From assembly GCF_003182275.1 (NCBI RefSeq), contig NZ_QGTR01000004.1, positions 536,166-600,165 of the forward strand: a stretch of DNA of 64,000 nt, written 5' to 3'. Under the pieces are notes generated by a model. The model was not told where the DNA came from. It ran no database searches and worked only from the letters and a program-made list of their open reading frames with translations. The position numbers and the translations under genes are program-made. The DNA comes from Hoeflea marina. Lineage in GTDB: Bacteria; Pseudomonadota; Alphaproteobacteria; Rhizobiales; Rhizobiaceae. Of the stretch, positions 1-7,887 are shown one piece after another (within the stretch, counting starts at the first letter, position 1; the number at the start of each line of letters is the position of its first letter).

Positions 1-369
1 TCGAAAGGTCGAAAAACAAAATCTGACAACGACATGGCCTGCGCCCCGTCCCGGTGGAATCATCGGGCCCAGAACACCCTTTCCGGCTTCCGGTTGCAAT
101 GCCGAAGCCGCAACGGACAAGGCGCGGGATGGGAAATCGGATGGCCATGAGCAGGACGATCATGCACCTGACGACTGCATTCCCTTCCGCGCTGCGGTGC
201 CGTGATTGCCCGCTGCCCTCCCGATGATGAAAGTGCGCTCCGGACCGCGCTGTCCTTTGGCTCTTCGTCTTCATGCATGTCATGATCCCGAAACCGCTCC
301 ACACTTTCGGGCGACATGCATTGGCGGACCGTATCAAACAGCGGAGAACGGCCGGGCGATCAGGCTCGG
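1..369. other. Non-coding left edge of window
   Basis: No convincing gene is seen here. The short open frames are not supported by a ribosome binding site or a recognisable motif. The stretch holds one copy of a palindromic dispersed repeat (273-321) and lies 3' of the azlD-like gene. Confidence 0.6.
273..321. repeat. Dispersed palindromic repeat, copy 1
   Basis: This 49-bp element is bounded by the inverted repeat ATGCATGTC (273-281) and GACATGCAT (313-321), with an inner CCCGAAA/TTTCGGG pair. Its reverse complement matches 14952-14999 nearly base for base. Short intergenic palindromes of this form are common in Rhizobiales genomes. Its role is unknown; it lies just 3' of azlD, so it could act as an mRNA-stabilising hairpin or terminator. 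Confidence 0.75.
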
Positions 370-687
370 CTACAGGCCCGCCGCCCTCAGCGCGACGATG
401 GCGACCCAGCCGATGCCGAAGATCGCCATCAGCGGGAAGCGCAGGCCGGCGGCGAGCACGATCAGGATGGTGATCCCCTCGGCCAGGCCGTTGGAGACGG
501 CCGCCGGCGCCACCAGCGTGGTGATGACGGCGGCGGGCACGGCGTTGAGCGCCGCGTCGACCCGCGGCGGGATGGAGTCGAAGCGCGACAGCACCAGGTG
601 GCCGCCGAAGCGGGCGGCATAGGTGACCAGAGCGCCGGCGATGATGATCCAGTAGATGGCCGAGATGCCGAGAAATTCGCCGCTCAT
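370..687 (-). CDS. azlD: AzlD family branched-chain amino acid exporter subunit
   Basis: This 105-residue, strongly hydrophobic protein has about four membrane segments and the size and layout of AzlD/YgaH. AzlD proteins are the small partners of AzlC in exporting branched-chain amino acids or their analogues across the inner membrane. The start ATG overlaps the stop of the upstream azlC-like gene by four bases (ATGA, 684-687), so the two are translationally coupled. The substrate cannot be read from the sequence. The identification rests on length, hydrophobic pattern and pairing with AzlC. Confidence 0.88.
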   Translation of the reverse strand: MSGEFLGISAIYWIIIAGALVTYAARFGGHLVLSRFDSIPPRVDAALNAVPAAVITTLVAPAAVSNGLAEGITILIVLAAGLRFPLMAIFGIGWVAIVALRAAGL

Positions 688-1424
688 TCGCCTGCCTCCA
701 TGTGGCCCTCGGCCGGAATCGGCTCGTCGAGATCCAGCGGCGCCTTCGGCGGCAGCAGCACCGCCACGGCGATGCCGCAGAGCGCCCCGAGGCTCACATG
801 CCAGGGCGAGCCGACGAGATGGATGGCGGCCACCGAGCCGATGGCGCTGGCGATCACCACCGGCAGCCAGTGGTTGCGGCCGCGGAACTCGAGCAACAGC
901 GCCAGGAAATAGATCGGCAGCAGGAAATCGATGCCGAGCGCCTCGGGATCGGTGATCAGCCTGCCGAACAGCGCCCCGATCCAGGACTCGAGCACCCAGG
1001 GGACATAGATCGCCAGCGCCAGGCCCATATACCAGCCGAAGCCCAGCGGCTGCCCGCGCTCGACCCGGGTTTCGGAGGCGGCGTATTGCGGATCGGTGAG
1101 GAAGAAGAACGCCACCGCCTTCTGCCAGCCGTTCATCAGCTGCATGTGGCGGCCGATGGAGGCGGAATAGAGCACATGGCGGAAATTGACGGCGAAGATC
1201 GAGAAAACGATCATCCAGGGCGCGATGTCATGGCCGAAGAGCTCGATGCCGACCATCTGGCTGGCGCCGCCATAGACGGCGGCGCTCATCGCCACCGCCT
1301 CGCCGACCGACAGGCCGTTGTCGACCGCCAGCGCCCCGAACAGCATGCCGAAGGGCGCGGCCGACACCACCACCGGCAGGCTGGCGCGCATACCCGCCAG
1401 GAATTCGCGTCTGTCAAAGGTCAT
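684..1424 (-). CDS. azlC: AzlC family branched-chain amino acid permease
   Basis: This protein of about 246 residues has several membrane segments and the AzlC hallmarks: an N-terminal region with PFGMLFG, the YGGASQ segment near residue 52, and FAVNFRHVLYSAS. AzlC/YgaZ is the large permease subunit of the AzlCD exporter. The ATG at 1424 is preferred over a TTG one codon upstream, because a GGAG lies 10 bases before it. It is the first gene of a two-gene operon with azlD. The hydrophilic C-terminus ends in an acidic tail. Confidence 0.92.
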   Translation of the reverse strand: MTFDRREFLAGMRASLPVVVSAAPFGMLFGALAVDNGLSVGEAVAMSAAVYGGASQMVGIELFGHDIAPWMIVFSIFAVNFRHVLYSASIGRHMQLMNGWQKAVAFFFLTDPQYAASETRVERGQPLGFGWYMGLALAIYVPWVLESWIGALFGRLITDPEALGIDFLLPIYFLALLLEFRGRNHWLPVVIASAIGSVAAIHLVGSPWHVSLGALCGIAVAVLLPPKAPLDLDEPIPAEGHMEAGE

Positions 1425-1549
1425 CAATGGCTCGCTCCGGATGACCGAGCGATAGGTCAGGAATGCTGACCAGTCAATTCAATAGGATTGATGCGGCGAT
1501 CAGGCCGGGAAATGCGGTGGATCGGCAGCCGCTGCCTGGCGCTCCGTTC

Positions 1550-2230
1550 TCAATCGGTCGTCACCGTATAGTCCGCGTTGCCCGACCAGGTGAGTTTCCA
1601 GCGCGCGCCGGGGCGGACATTCTGCACCAGATGCGGCTGGAAGGCGGCGAGGCAGGTGCCGCCGGGCCGTCTGATCGATGGATAAAGAAGACCGCGCGAA
1701 CCAGACTGGCGCAGTTGCCGCGCCAGTTTCTGTCCCTCCGGATAGGCGGTTTCCGGATTTGGCCCCAGACAGGGCGTGTCCGCCGGCGCGGCGCGCAGAT
1801 CGTGGAACTCTCCGAGAAAACCTGCCAGCAGCGCCTGATAAACCGCCTCGTCCTCGAAGACATTGATGCGCGCGAGCTCGCGGCCGCGGTGCCAGCCCAC
1901 CTCGGCAATGGCGGTGAGATCATCGAGCGCCGCGTACCAGGCGCCACGGCCCGAGTCGTTGAACCGGTTGCCTTCCGGCCGGGTATAGGCGAAGGCGGCG
2001 TTGATGTGGGTCTGGCCCCAGGCCGCGAACACCAGCTCGCGCGGGTCGAGCCCGGGCAGTCCGCTGGCCTCGGCCTTCAGCCGCCGGCTGGTCAGCCCTT
2101 CGAGAACGGCAAGGATCTCCAGATCGGCATCGGAATCGACCAGCGGACGCAGCACCGGCGGCTTGTACCAGGCCGTCGAGATCAGCCGCACCGTTGCCTG
2201 CTCGGCCACATGCGCGAGCGGCGGCGTCAC
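1550..2230 (-). CDS. RES domain toxin of a type II toxin-antitoxin pair
   Basis: This 226-residue protein shows the RES-fold landmarks: an Arg in GNRFNDSGRG, the Glu in TAIAEVGWH, and the Ser in GLLYPSIR near the C-terminus. These correspond to the conserved Arg, Glu and Ser that name the family. RES toxins of the MbcT/ParT group attack NAD+ or ADP-ribosylate targets; which of these applies here cannot be told. Its ATG overlaps the stop of the upstream antitoxin gene (ATGA, 2227-2230). Gene order antitoxin then toxin, plus the operator upstream, is the standard layout. The conserved residues are intact, so it is probably functional. Confidence 0.9.
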   Translation of the reverse strand: MTPPLAHVAEQATVRLISTAWYKPPVLRPLVDSDADLEILAVLEGLTSRRLKAEASGLPGLDPRELVFAAWGQTHINAAFAYTRPEGNRFNDSGRGAWYAALDDLTAIAEVGWHRGRELARINVFEDEAVYQALLAGFLGEFHDLRAAPADTPCLGPNPETAYPEGQKLARQLRQSGSRGLLYPSIRRPGGTCLAAFQPHLVQNVRPGARWKLTWSGNADYTVTTD

Positions 2231-2640
2231 ACCCCGCCCCTGAGCGCATCGACATAGGCGCGGATCTCGAGGATCGCCGGCAGGCCGCCCGACTGCATGA
2301 CATCAAGCGGCGTGCGGCCGGAAAACAGGGGACCGGAATTGGCCAGCCCGACCCAGCGGTCGGCAAGATCGTCGCGGAAATACAGATGCAGCGCCTTGTA
2401 GAGTCCGGTAAGCGCGCTGACGCGCAGCATCTGGTCATGACTCATCCGCCCGGCCCACTGCCCAGTCTTCATTCGTGCCCAGCTGCGCGGGCTGACATCG
2501 ACCAGCACCGCCGCGGCGGCGTTGCCGATCCGCCAGGCCTCCATGACCCGGGCCGCCGCCTTGGCCGCAACCCGCGCCACCTCGCCCGGATCATGGGCAT
2601 CGAGCCGGTATTCAGTCGCTCTCTCGGTCATGATCGCCAT
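2227..2640 (-). CDS. Xre/MbcA/ParS-type antitoxin
   Basis: This is a protein of about 137 residues. A helix-turn-helix-like N-terminal part is followed by the C-terminal MbcA/ParS toxin-binding segment, recognisable as ADRWVGLANSGPLFSGRTPLD, which typically precedes a RES toxin. It should neutralise the RES protein and repress the operon by binding the palindrome at 2659-2694. ATG 2640 is chosen because GGGTGGG lies just upstream; a GTG at 2652 or the ATG at 2631 are alternatives. It is coupled to the toxin gene by an ATGA overlap. Confidence 0.88.
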   Translation of the reverse strand: MAIMTERATEYRLDAHDPGEVARVAAKAAARVMEAWRIGNAAAAVLVDVSPRSWARMKTGQWAGRMSHDQMLRVSALTGLYKALHLYFRDDLADRWVGLANSGPLFSGRTPLDVMQSGGLPAILEIRAYVDALRGGV

Positions 2641-2658
2641 GGGGATACCCACCCAATA

Positions 2659-2694
2659 TTGCCATTTGGCTCAATATAGATTGCCATATGGCAA
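2659..2694 (-). promoter_or_regulatory. Operator of the RES/Xre operon
   Basis: A perfect 14-bp palindrome, TTGCCATATGGCAA (2681-2694), is followed 22 bp away, about two helical turns, by a close copy of its left half and centre, TTGCCATTTGGC (2659-2670). An AT-rich TATATT lies between them and could be a -10 element. The placement 19-55 bases before the antitoxin start fits autorepression by the antitoxin. The repeats are visible in the sequence; the regulatory role is inferred. Confidence 0.75.
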
Positions 2695-2725
2695 GACACA
2701 AGGCTGTCGCAAGCAACCCGGAGCC

Positions 2726-4000
2726 CTAGCCGATGACACCTTCGGCGCGCAGGGCGTCGATCTCGCTCTCGCCAAGGGCGAGTTCGGAAAGCACCGCGGA
2801 CGTGTCGCGGCCGAGCGTCGGGGCCGGCGCCAGCGGCCCCCGCCTCCAGCCCGACGAGCTGAACGGCAGATGCGGAACGCTGACGCTGAGACCCAGTTCC
2901 GGCACCGCGAGTTCGCGCATCAGCCGGTTGTGGGTGAGTTGCGGATGCTCCAGCACCTGCGCCAGCGAGCGGACATGCGCCGAGGGCACGCCGGCGCGGT
3001 TGAGCAGGACCTCCCATTCCGCCGCCGGGCGCTCGAGGAAGGCGGCCTTCAGCCCCGCGCCGATGCGCGCGCGGTCCTCCTCCGTCAGCGTCTCGCCAGC
3101 CAATTCGCGGCGCACATGGATGGTAAGATCTGACTTACCTGTTGCGTTGCACAGCCGCAGCGCCTGGTCGGCGGTGTTCGCGGTGACCACCAGCTGGCCG
3201 TCGGCGGTCTCGAAGCGGTCGGAGAACGGGCTGCCGGAAAACGCCTTGTTGCCTTCGAGCCCGCGCGACTGGCCGGTGGTCTGATGGTCGACCGCATAGG
3301 CGGCCATCAGCGAGACGATCGAATCGAGCATCGACACCGTGAGGTGCTGGGCGCCGGCGCCGTTGCGGTCGCGCTGCAGCAGCGCCGCCAGCACCGCGCC
3401 GGCCGCCGTCTGGCCGGCGATGTAGTCGACGATCGGGAAGCCGACCCGCATCGGGCCGCTGTCAGGCGTGCCGGTCATCGCCATCATGCCCGACAGGCCC
3501 TGCAGGATGTGGTCATAGGCCGGCGCATGCGCCAGCGGCCCGCTCTCGCCGTAGCCCGAGAGGCTGAGATAGATGATCCTCGGGTTGAGCTCGGCAATGG
3601 CGTCGAAGCCGATCCCCAGCCGCGCGGCGACGCCGGGCCGGAAGTTCTGCAGCATCACGTCGGAGCGGGCCGCAAGTCGTCCAACCAGCTCAATGCCGCG
3701 CGGATCCTTGAGATTGATGGCGGCGGAGCGCTTGCCGGCATTCTGGCTCAGGAACGAGGCGCCGAGTCCCGCGGCCTTCATCTCCGCCGTGCCGCCGTGG
3801 CGGCGGACGAAATCCGTCGAATCCACCGGCTCGACCCGGATGACCTCGGCGCCGAGCAGCGCCAGCTGGTAGCTGGCAAACGGCCCGGCGAGCACATGGC
3901 CGATGTCAAGAACGGTGATGCCGGTCAGCGGCAGGACCTGTGCCGCCTCCGGCGCAGTCGATGATGCCGGGACAGCATCGCCCGGTGTGTTGGTGGTCAT
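2726..4000 (-). CDS. CaiB/BaiF family (class III) CoA-transferase
   Basis: This protein of about 424 residues has family III CoA-transferase motifs: the N-terminal GITVLDIGHVLAGPFASY block, GAEVIRVEP, NAGKRSAAINLKDPRG, and the YDHILQGLSGMMAMTG region. The family moves CoA between acyl donors and carboxylic acids such as carnitine, formate or dicarboxylates; the substrate cannot be predicted. The ATG at 4000 is preferred over an upstream in-frame start at 4063, because GGAGGAGGA sits a few bases before it and family homology starts shortly after. It appears to be a single-gene unit. Confidence 0.93.
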   Translation of the reverse strand: MTTNTPGDAVPASSTAPEAAQVLPLTGITVLDIGHVLAGPFASYQLALLGAEVIRVEPVDSTDFVRRHGGTAEMKAAGLGASFLSQNAGKRSAAINLKDPRGIELVGRLAARSDVMLQNFRPGVAARLGIGFDAIAELNPRIIYLSLSGYGESGPLAHAPAYDHILQGLSGMMAMTGTPDSGPMRVGFPIVDYIAGQTAAGAVLAALLQRDRNGAGAQHLTVSMLDSIVSLMAAYAVDHQTTGQSRGLEGNKAFSGSPFSDRFETADGQLVVTANTADQALRLCNATGKSDLTIHVRRELAGETLTEEDRARIGAGLKAAFLERPAAEWEVLLNRAGVPSAHVRSLAQVLEHPQLTHNRLMRELAVPELGLSVSVPHLPFSSSGWRRGPLAPAPTLGRDTSAVLSELALGESEIDALRAEGVIG

Positions 4001-4321
4001 TGCAAATCCTCCTCCTCCAGCCGCTCGACCACGGCCCTCACCTCCGGTGTACAGGCTGGCCAACCACTTGCCAACAAACGCGAAAGCGCGATGGCACGAT
4101 GCGCAGCCAGACGTGGAAGTGCGGCGGACGGAGCGCAGAGGGGCGGCTCATGCCAGGGACCCCACCCGGCGCTACGCGCCACCCTTCCCTGAAGGGGATG
4201 GAAAACCCGCCGAGAGCACAGTGCCTTTCCTCCACCCAACGGGGGGAGGTGTCGGCGCAGCCGACGGAGGGGGCAAAACTCACCGTGACGCGAACGGGAA
4301 CGCCACCCGGAGGCTTCGCCC
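4001..4321. other. Intergenic region with degenerate repeats
   Basis: No gene is supported in this stretch. It contains short hairpins (GTCGGC-GCA-GCCGAC around 4251, GGCGC-TAC-GCGCC near 4170) and a G/C-rich repeat-like segment, 4224-4285, related to 10439-10510. It separates the CoA-transferase promoter from the 3' end of the next minus-strand gene. Confidence 0.5.
4224..4285. repeat. Second intergenic repeat family, copy 1
   Basis: The segment carries a CCTCCACCC...GGGGGGAGGTG arrangement followed by a hairpin and GGAGGGGGCAAA. Its reverse complement aligns loosely with 10439-10510: both share TGCCCCC, CTGCGC, CACCT and GGAGGTGGAAA-like blocks in the same order. Degenerate copies of such elements are frequent between genes in Rhizobiales. 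The match is imperfect. Confidence 0.45.
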
Positions 4322-5038
4322 TCAGGCCTTGCGCCCCAGATACACAGTCTGGGTGAAGGGCCGGTCCTGCAGCGGATTGTCGAAGGTCACCGGTTCGGCG
4401 CGGGCGTCGCTGAAGACCTGCGCCAGCCGCTCGGTGAAGGCGGGGTCGGGGCGGTCGTCCGACCAGAGGCCGAAGACGCCGCCGGGCTTGAGATGGGATG
4501 ACAGCGCGGCGAGCCCCTCGCGCCGGTAGAAGCTGGTGGAGCGCGCGTCGAGCAGCGAATCCGGCGAGTGGTCGATGTCGAGCAGGATGGCGTCGAACGT
4601 CCGCGCCGGCGCCTGCGGGTCGAAGCCGCCGGCGCTTTGCGCCATGGCGAAGAAATCGCCGTGCACGAGCCGGCAGCGCGGATCGGCGACAAGTCCCGGT
4701 CCGAGCGGCAGCAGTCCGGTGACATGCCAGTCGATCACCGCCTCGAGAAAATCGACGACGACGAGCGAACCGACGCTGTCATGCTCCAGCACCGCCTGCG
4801 CGGTGTAACCAAGTCCCAGCCCGCCGACGACGACATCCAGCCCCTCCCCCGCAAGCTCTGCCAGCCCGAGCCGCGCCAGCGCGATCTCCGACGCCGTGAA
4901 CAGGCTGGTCATCAGGAATTCCTCGCCGAGCTTGATCTCCAGCACATCGACGCCGAGCTTGTGCTCGAATCTACGGCGCAGGCTGATATCGCCGATCGGC
5001 GTCGGGCGGTAGTCGAGTTCCTCGAACAGTCGGCTCAT
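4322..5038 (-). CDS. Spermidine synthase-like SAM-dependent methyltransferase fold protein
   Basis: This protein of about 238 residues has a spermidine-synthase-like Rossmann domain: the glycine-rich VVGGLGLGYTA motif, VVVDFLEAVIDWH as the acidic strand end, and FDAILLDIDHSPDS in the active-site region. Family members transfer aminopropyl or methyl groups from decarboxylated SAM or SAM; many bacterial members of this length are uncharacterised. The start at 5038 is supported by AGGAGAC a few bases upstream. It stands alone, with no speD or other polyamine gene nearby, so a polyamine role is not claimed. Confidence 0.78.
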   Translation of the reverse strand: MSRLFEELDYRPTPIGDISLRRRFEHKLGVDVLEIKLGEEFLMTSLFTASEIALARLGLAELAGEGLDVVVGGLGLGYTAQAVLEHDSVGSLVVVDFLEAVIDWHVTGLLPLGPGLVADPRCRLVHGDFFAMAQSAGGFDPQAPARTFDAILLDIDHSPDSLLDARSTSFYRREGLAALSSHLKPGGVFGLWSDDRPDPAFTERLAQVFSDARAEPVTFDNPLQDRPFTQTVYLGRKA

Positions 5039-5306
5039 CGGCGTCTCCTGCATGCATGGCTACGAGGGAGATAGCACCGGACCGGTCCGCAAGGCGACAG
5101 CAAACGCGGAAATCGCCGATGCGGCCTGTTGCCGGACCTGAAGTGGAGGGGCGTCGGCCAGGATTGCCGGGCATAGCGGTCAACAGCAGAGCTGGCGGCA
5201 CCCCCTGACGATACCTATCTTAACGCTACGCCGATCTTGCCGCAGCGGGCGGATTGCCTATGGTGAACTTTTCTGTCCCGACACCTCGAACCTTGGAGGA
5301 GAAGCT

Positions 5307-6365
5307 GTGCTTAAACGGTCCCTCGCGGTTCTGCTCGCCGCCGCGCTTGTGCTGACAGGCTGGCAAGTGATCCCGCAGGGCGTTCGCGCAGGAAAGCTGC
5401 TCCTGGGTGGCGACGACCCGGAAGCCGTGGCCGCCTACCGGCTGGCGACCATTTCGGCGGGAGACATCGAGACAGCCGCGCGAAAGGCAATCGCCAGCGA
5501 CGACGCCGAACTCGCCGTCAGCCTTGTCGATGTCGCGGCAGCCGGCGGGATTGCCGTCTCCCCCGAGCTTTCGGCCGATGTGGACGCCGCCGAGGCGGCA
5601 AGCCACGGGCGAACCGCGCAGGACGCCTGGAAAGGTTTCCTGTCCGGCGAGGCGCCGAGCGAAGCCGCACTGGCCGGCGTCGTGGCGGCAGATCTCAGCG
5701 GATATGGCGACCTTCGCGATCTCTACACACAGGCAAGGCTGCATCAGGCGGGCGAGACCGTCGACCGGCTGACCGTCGGCCTCGCCGCCGTCGGGGTGGT
5801 GCTGACGGTGGCCACGGTCGCTTCGCTCGGCGCTGCCCTGCCCGCCAAGGCCGGCATCAGCACCATCAAGGCGGCAAAGCGCGCGGGGCGGCTTTCGCCT
5901 GCGCTGCAAAGACACCTCGGCAAAACGCTCGGAGCCGCCATCGACATGGATGCGCTCAAGGCAGCGGGCGCCTCGCTGCGCAGCCTCGATCTTTCGGCAG
6001 CCCGAATGGCCGTTCGCGGCATCGTGCCTGCCAAATCACTTTCCGCCATCCGCGCGCTCGGCGCCGATGTTGCCACGCTTGGCGAACGGGTGGGCTATCG
6101 CGGCACGCTGCAGACGCTGTCGGTTGCCGAAAACACCGATGATGTGCGCCGGGTGGCGAGGATATCGAAGACCTTCGGCACCCGCACCCGGGCCGTGCTG
6201 GTACTGGCCGGCGGCGCTGCGCTCTCGCTTGCCTCCATCGCCGCTTCGCTGACTTTCTGGCTCATCTCGGCGCTGATCTGGCTTGGCCTCGCCCTGGCAT
6301 TTGCCTGGCGCATGGGACGCCGGATCCTGCGGCTGTTCCGGCGAAGCCCAGCGCCGGGCGTCTAG
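5307..6365 (+). CDS. Unrecognised membrane protein with N-terminal signal segment
   Basis: This 352-residue protein is not recognised. It starts with a signal-peptide or membrane-anchor segment (LAVLLAAALVLTGW). A soluble alpha-helical part rich in Ala and Asp follows to about residue 145, then a central hydrophobic stretch (about 150-178), a basic helical region, and a strong C-terminal membrane segment (about 298-332) ending in an Arg-rich cytoplasmic tail. The start is GTG 5307, supported by GGAGGAG six bases upstream. It has no operon partner. Its architecture suggests an inner-membrane protein with a periplasmic domain. No function is proposed. Confidence 0.8.
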   Translation: MLKRSLAVLLAAALVLTGWQVIPQGVRAGKLLLGGDDPEAVAAYRLATISAGDIETAARKAIASDDAELAVSLVDVAAAGGIAVSPELSADVDAAEAASHGRTAQDAWKGFLSGEAPSEAALAGVVAADLSGYGDLRDLYTQARLHQAGETVDRLTVGLAAVGVVLTVATVASLGAALPAKAGISTIKAAKRAGRLSPALQRHLGKTLGAAIDMDALKAAGASLRSLDLSAARMAVRGIVPAKSLSAIRALGADVATLGERVGYRGTLQTLSVAENTDDVRRVARISKTFGTRTRAVLVLAGGAALSLASIAASLTFWLISALIWLGLALAFAWRMGRRILRLFRRSPAPGV

Positions 6366-6607
6366 GCTCCCACGCGGCTCACCGGTCAAATCACGGATTG
6401 AGGCAACCATCTACCGGGATGGTCCCTCAGGCTGGATTGCGTTCCATCGACACCGAGAATCAATGTCATCCTTGAACACCCGGAACAGCGGGCCATGGCC
6501 GGAAAGCTCCATGCTTTCCGCTGCGTCCTGAAACTTTTCGAAAGCCGCGATCCGTTTCCGGCCATCGTTTCGTCCTTGGTATGTCCACATCCAAAAGGAG
6601 AGCCACA

Positions 6608-6922
6608 ATGGCTGGATTGGTTGCCATCTACAAAAAGCCGGCTGACATCGAGGCGTTCGAGAAGCACTATTTCGGGACGCACATTCCGCTTGCCAAGACG
6701 ATGCCGGGGGTGCGGCGGTACGAGGTCAGCCGCGGACCTGTTTCCGTGTTGGCGGGGCCAGCCGATGTCCATCTGATCGGGACGGTGCACTTTGATGATC
6801 TTGAGGCGATGAAGAGGGCATTCGCCAGCCCGGAAGGCCGTGCGACTGCCGCCGACCGCCGGCTATTCGCTCCCGACGATACAGGCGTGCAGATCCTTGT
6901 TTTCGACACAAGGGAAGTCTGA
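6608..6922 (+). CDS. EthD family protein
   Basis: This 104-residue ferredoxin-fold protein has the EthD pattern: LVAIYKKPADIEAFEKHY near the start, THIPLAKTMPGVRRYEV, and a C-terminal strand QILVFDT. EthD proteins are small dimeric alpha/beta-barrel proteins that accompany degradation of ethers, cyclic ketones or polyketide-like compounds; their biochemistry is mostly undefined. The ATG at 6608 has AAAAGGAG upstream. It is followed by an alpha/beta hydrolase and an ECF sigma factor in the same direction, apparently one transcription unit. Confidence 0.9.
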   Translation: MAGLVAIYKKPADIEAFEKHYFGTHIPLAKTMPGVRRYEVSRGPVSVLAGPADVHLIGTVHFDDLEAMKRAFASPEGRATAADRRLFAPDDTGVQILVFDTREV

Positions 6923-6987
6923 GCTCACTTGCGGTTGCAGGCTTTGCGAACCGCACATACCGTAAAATTTCACAAGGGGGAGCCCCA

Positions 6988-7887
6988 ATGTCGATACCGA
7001 AAGCAGCTTTCGTCCTGGTCCACGGCGGGTGGCACAACCAATCGACCTGGGACAAGGTCAGGCCCTTGCTCGAAGCCCAGGGCCATGCGGTGCTCACACT
7101 CGACCTTCCCGGCGCAGGCAGAAACACGACGGCACCGAAGTCGCTTGCCGTTCGCCCGTTCGACCTCGCGGCGTTCTCGACCGAGGCCTCGCCCATCGCC
7201 GGCGTTACCCAAGGTGAACGCACACAGGCGGTCGTCGAATTGGTGAGGAGAGGTGCGTCGCTGAGTGACGGAAAAATCATCCTCGTCGGGCACTCGGCCG
7301 GCGGGATGACGATTTCGGCTGTCGCCGAGCAGGTTCCAGACCTGTTGGAAGCCGTCGTCTATCTGGCAGGATTCATGGTGTCCAACGGTCTTTCCCTGCT
7401 CGCCATGCTTCAGCATGAAGCAATGTCCAGTGCTCTGTCGCCTGGACTGTTCGTCGGTGACGCTCGGGCAATCGGCGCGACGAGGATCAACCCCGGACCA
7501 GCCGATGAGGCTTACAGGTCCCTGCTGAAGGCATCGTTCTATGCAGACGTGACCGACGCAGACTTTGCCAGGGCGGCAGCGCAGTTGCACTGTGACGAAC
7601 CGAACGGCGGAGCCCTCGCGCCATCCGAAATCACCCCGGAGAGATTTGGCTCCGTGCCGCGCCACTATATCCGCACCACGGAGGATTGCGCGGTTCCGTT
7701 GGCTGGCCAGGATTACATGGTCGCCGCGGTCGACGGTACCATCGGCAGCACGACAATCACCCATACACTGGCAAGCAGCCACTCGCCCTTTCTGTCGCAA
7801 CCTGTTGCCTTGTCGACGATTCTCCTCGACATAGCGGCGCATTCCCTCGCCGATCAGCCCGGATTTGCAACGCGGAACACTCAATGA
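6988..7887 (+). CDS. Alpha/beta hydrolase
   Basis: This 299-residue alpha/beta-hydrolase has the oxyanion loop FVLVHGGWH (residues 8-16), the nucleophile elbow GHSAGG with Ser near residue 105, and the C-terminal histidine in LASSHSPFLSQP. It resembles plant esterase/MeNLE-like and Streptomyces AB-hydrolases that act on small esters or lactones. AAGGGGGAG precedes the start. Its TGA overlaps the ATG of the downstream sigma factor (ATGA, 7884-7887), so translation is coupled. It is probably a cytoplasmic enzyme in the same response as the EthD protein. The substrate is unknown. Confidence 0.92.
   Translation: MSIPKAAFVLVHGGWHNQSTWDKVRPLLEAQGHAVLTLDLPGAGRNTTAPKSLAVRPFDLAAFSTEASPIAGVTQGERTQAVVELVRRGASLSDGKIILVGHSAGGMTISAVAEQVPDLLEAVVYLAGFMVSNGLSLLAMLQHEAMSSALSPGLFVGDARAIGATRINPGPADEAYRSLLKASFYADVTDADFARAAAQLHCDEPNGGALAPSEITPERFGSVPRHYIRTTEDCAVPLAGQDYMVAAVDGTIGSTTITHTLASSHSPFLSQPVALSTILLDIAAHSLADQPGFATRNTQ

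Noticed and set aside
60..317. Minus-strand 85-codon frame at the left edge
   Set aside because: It overlaps the palindromic repeat, has no ribosome binding site and no recognisable fold.
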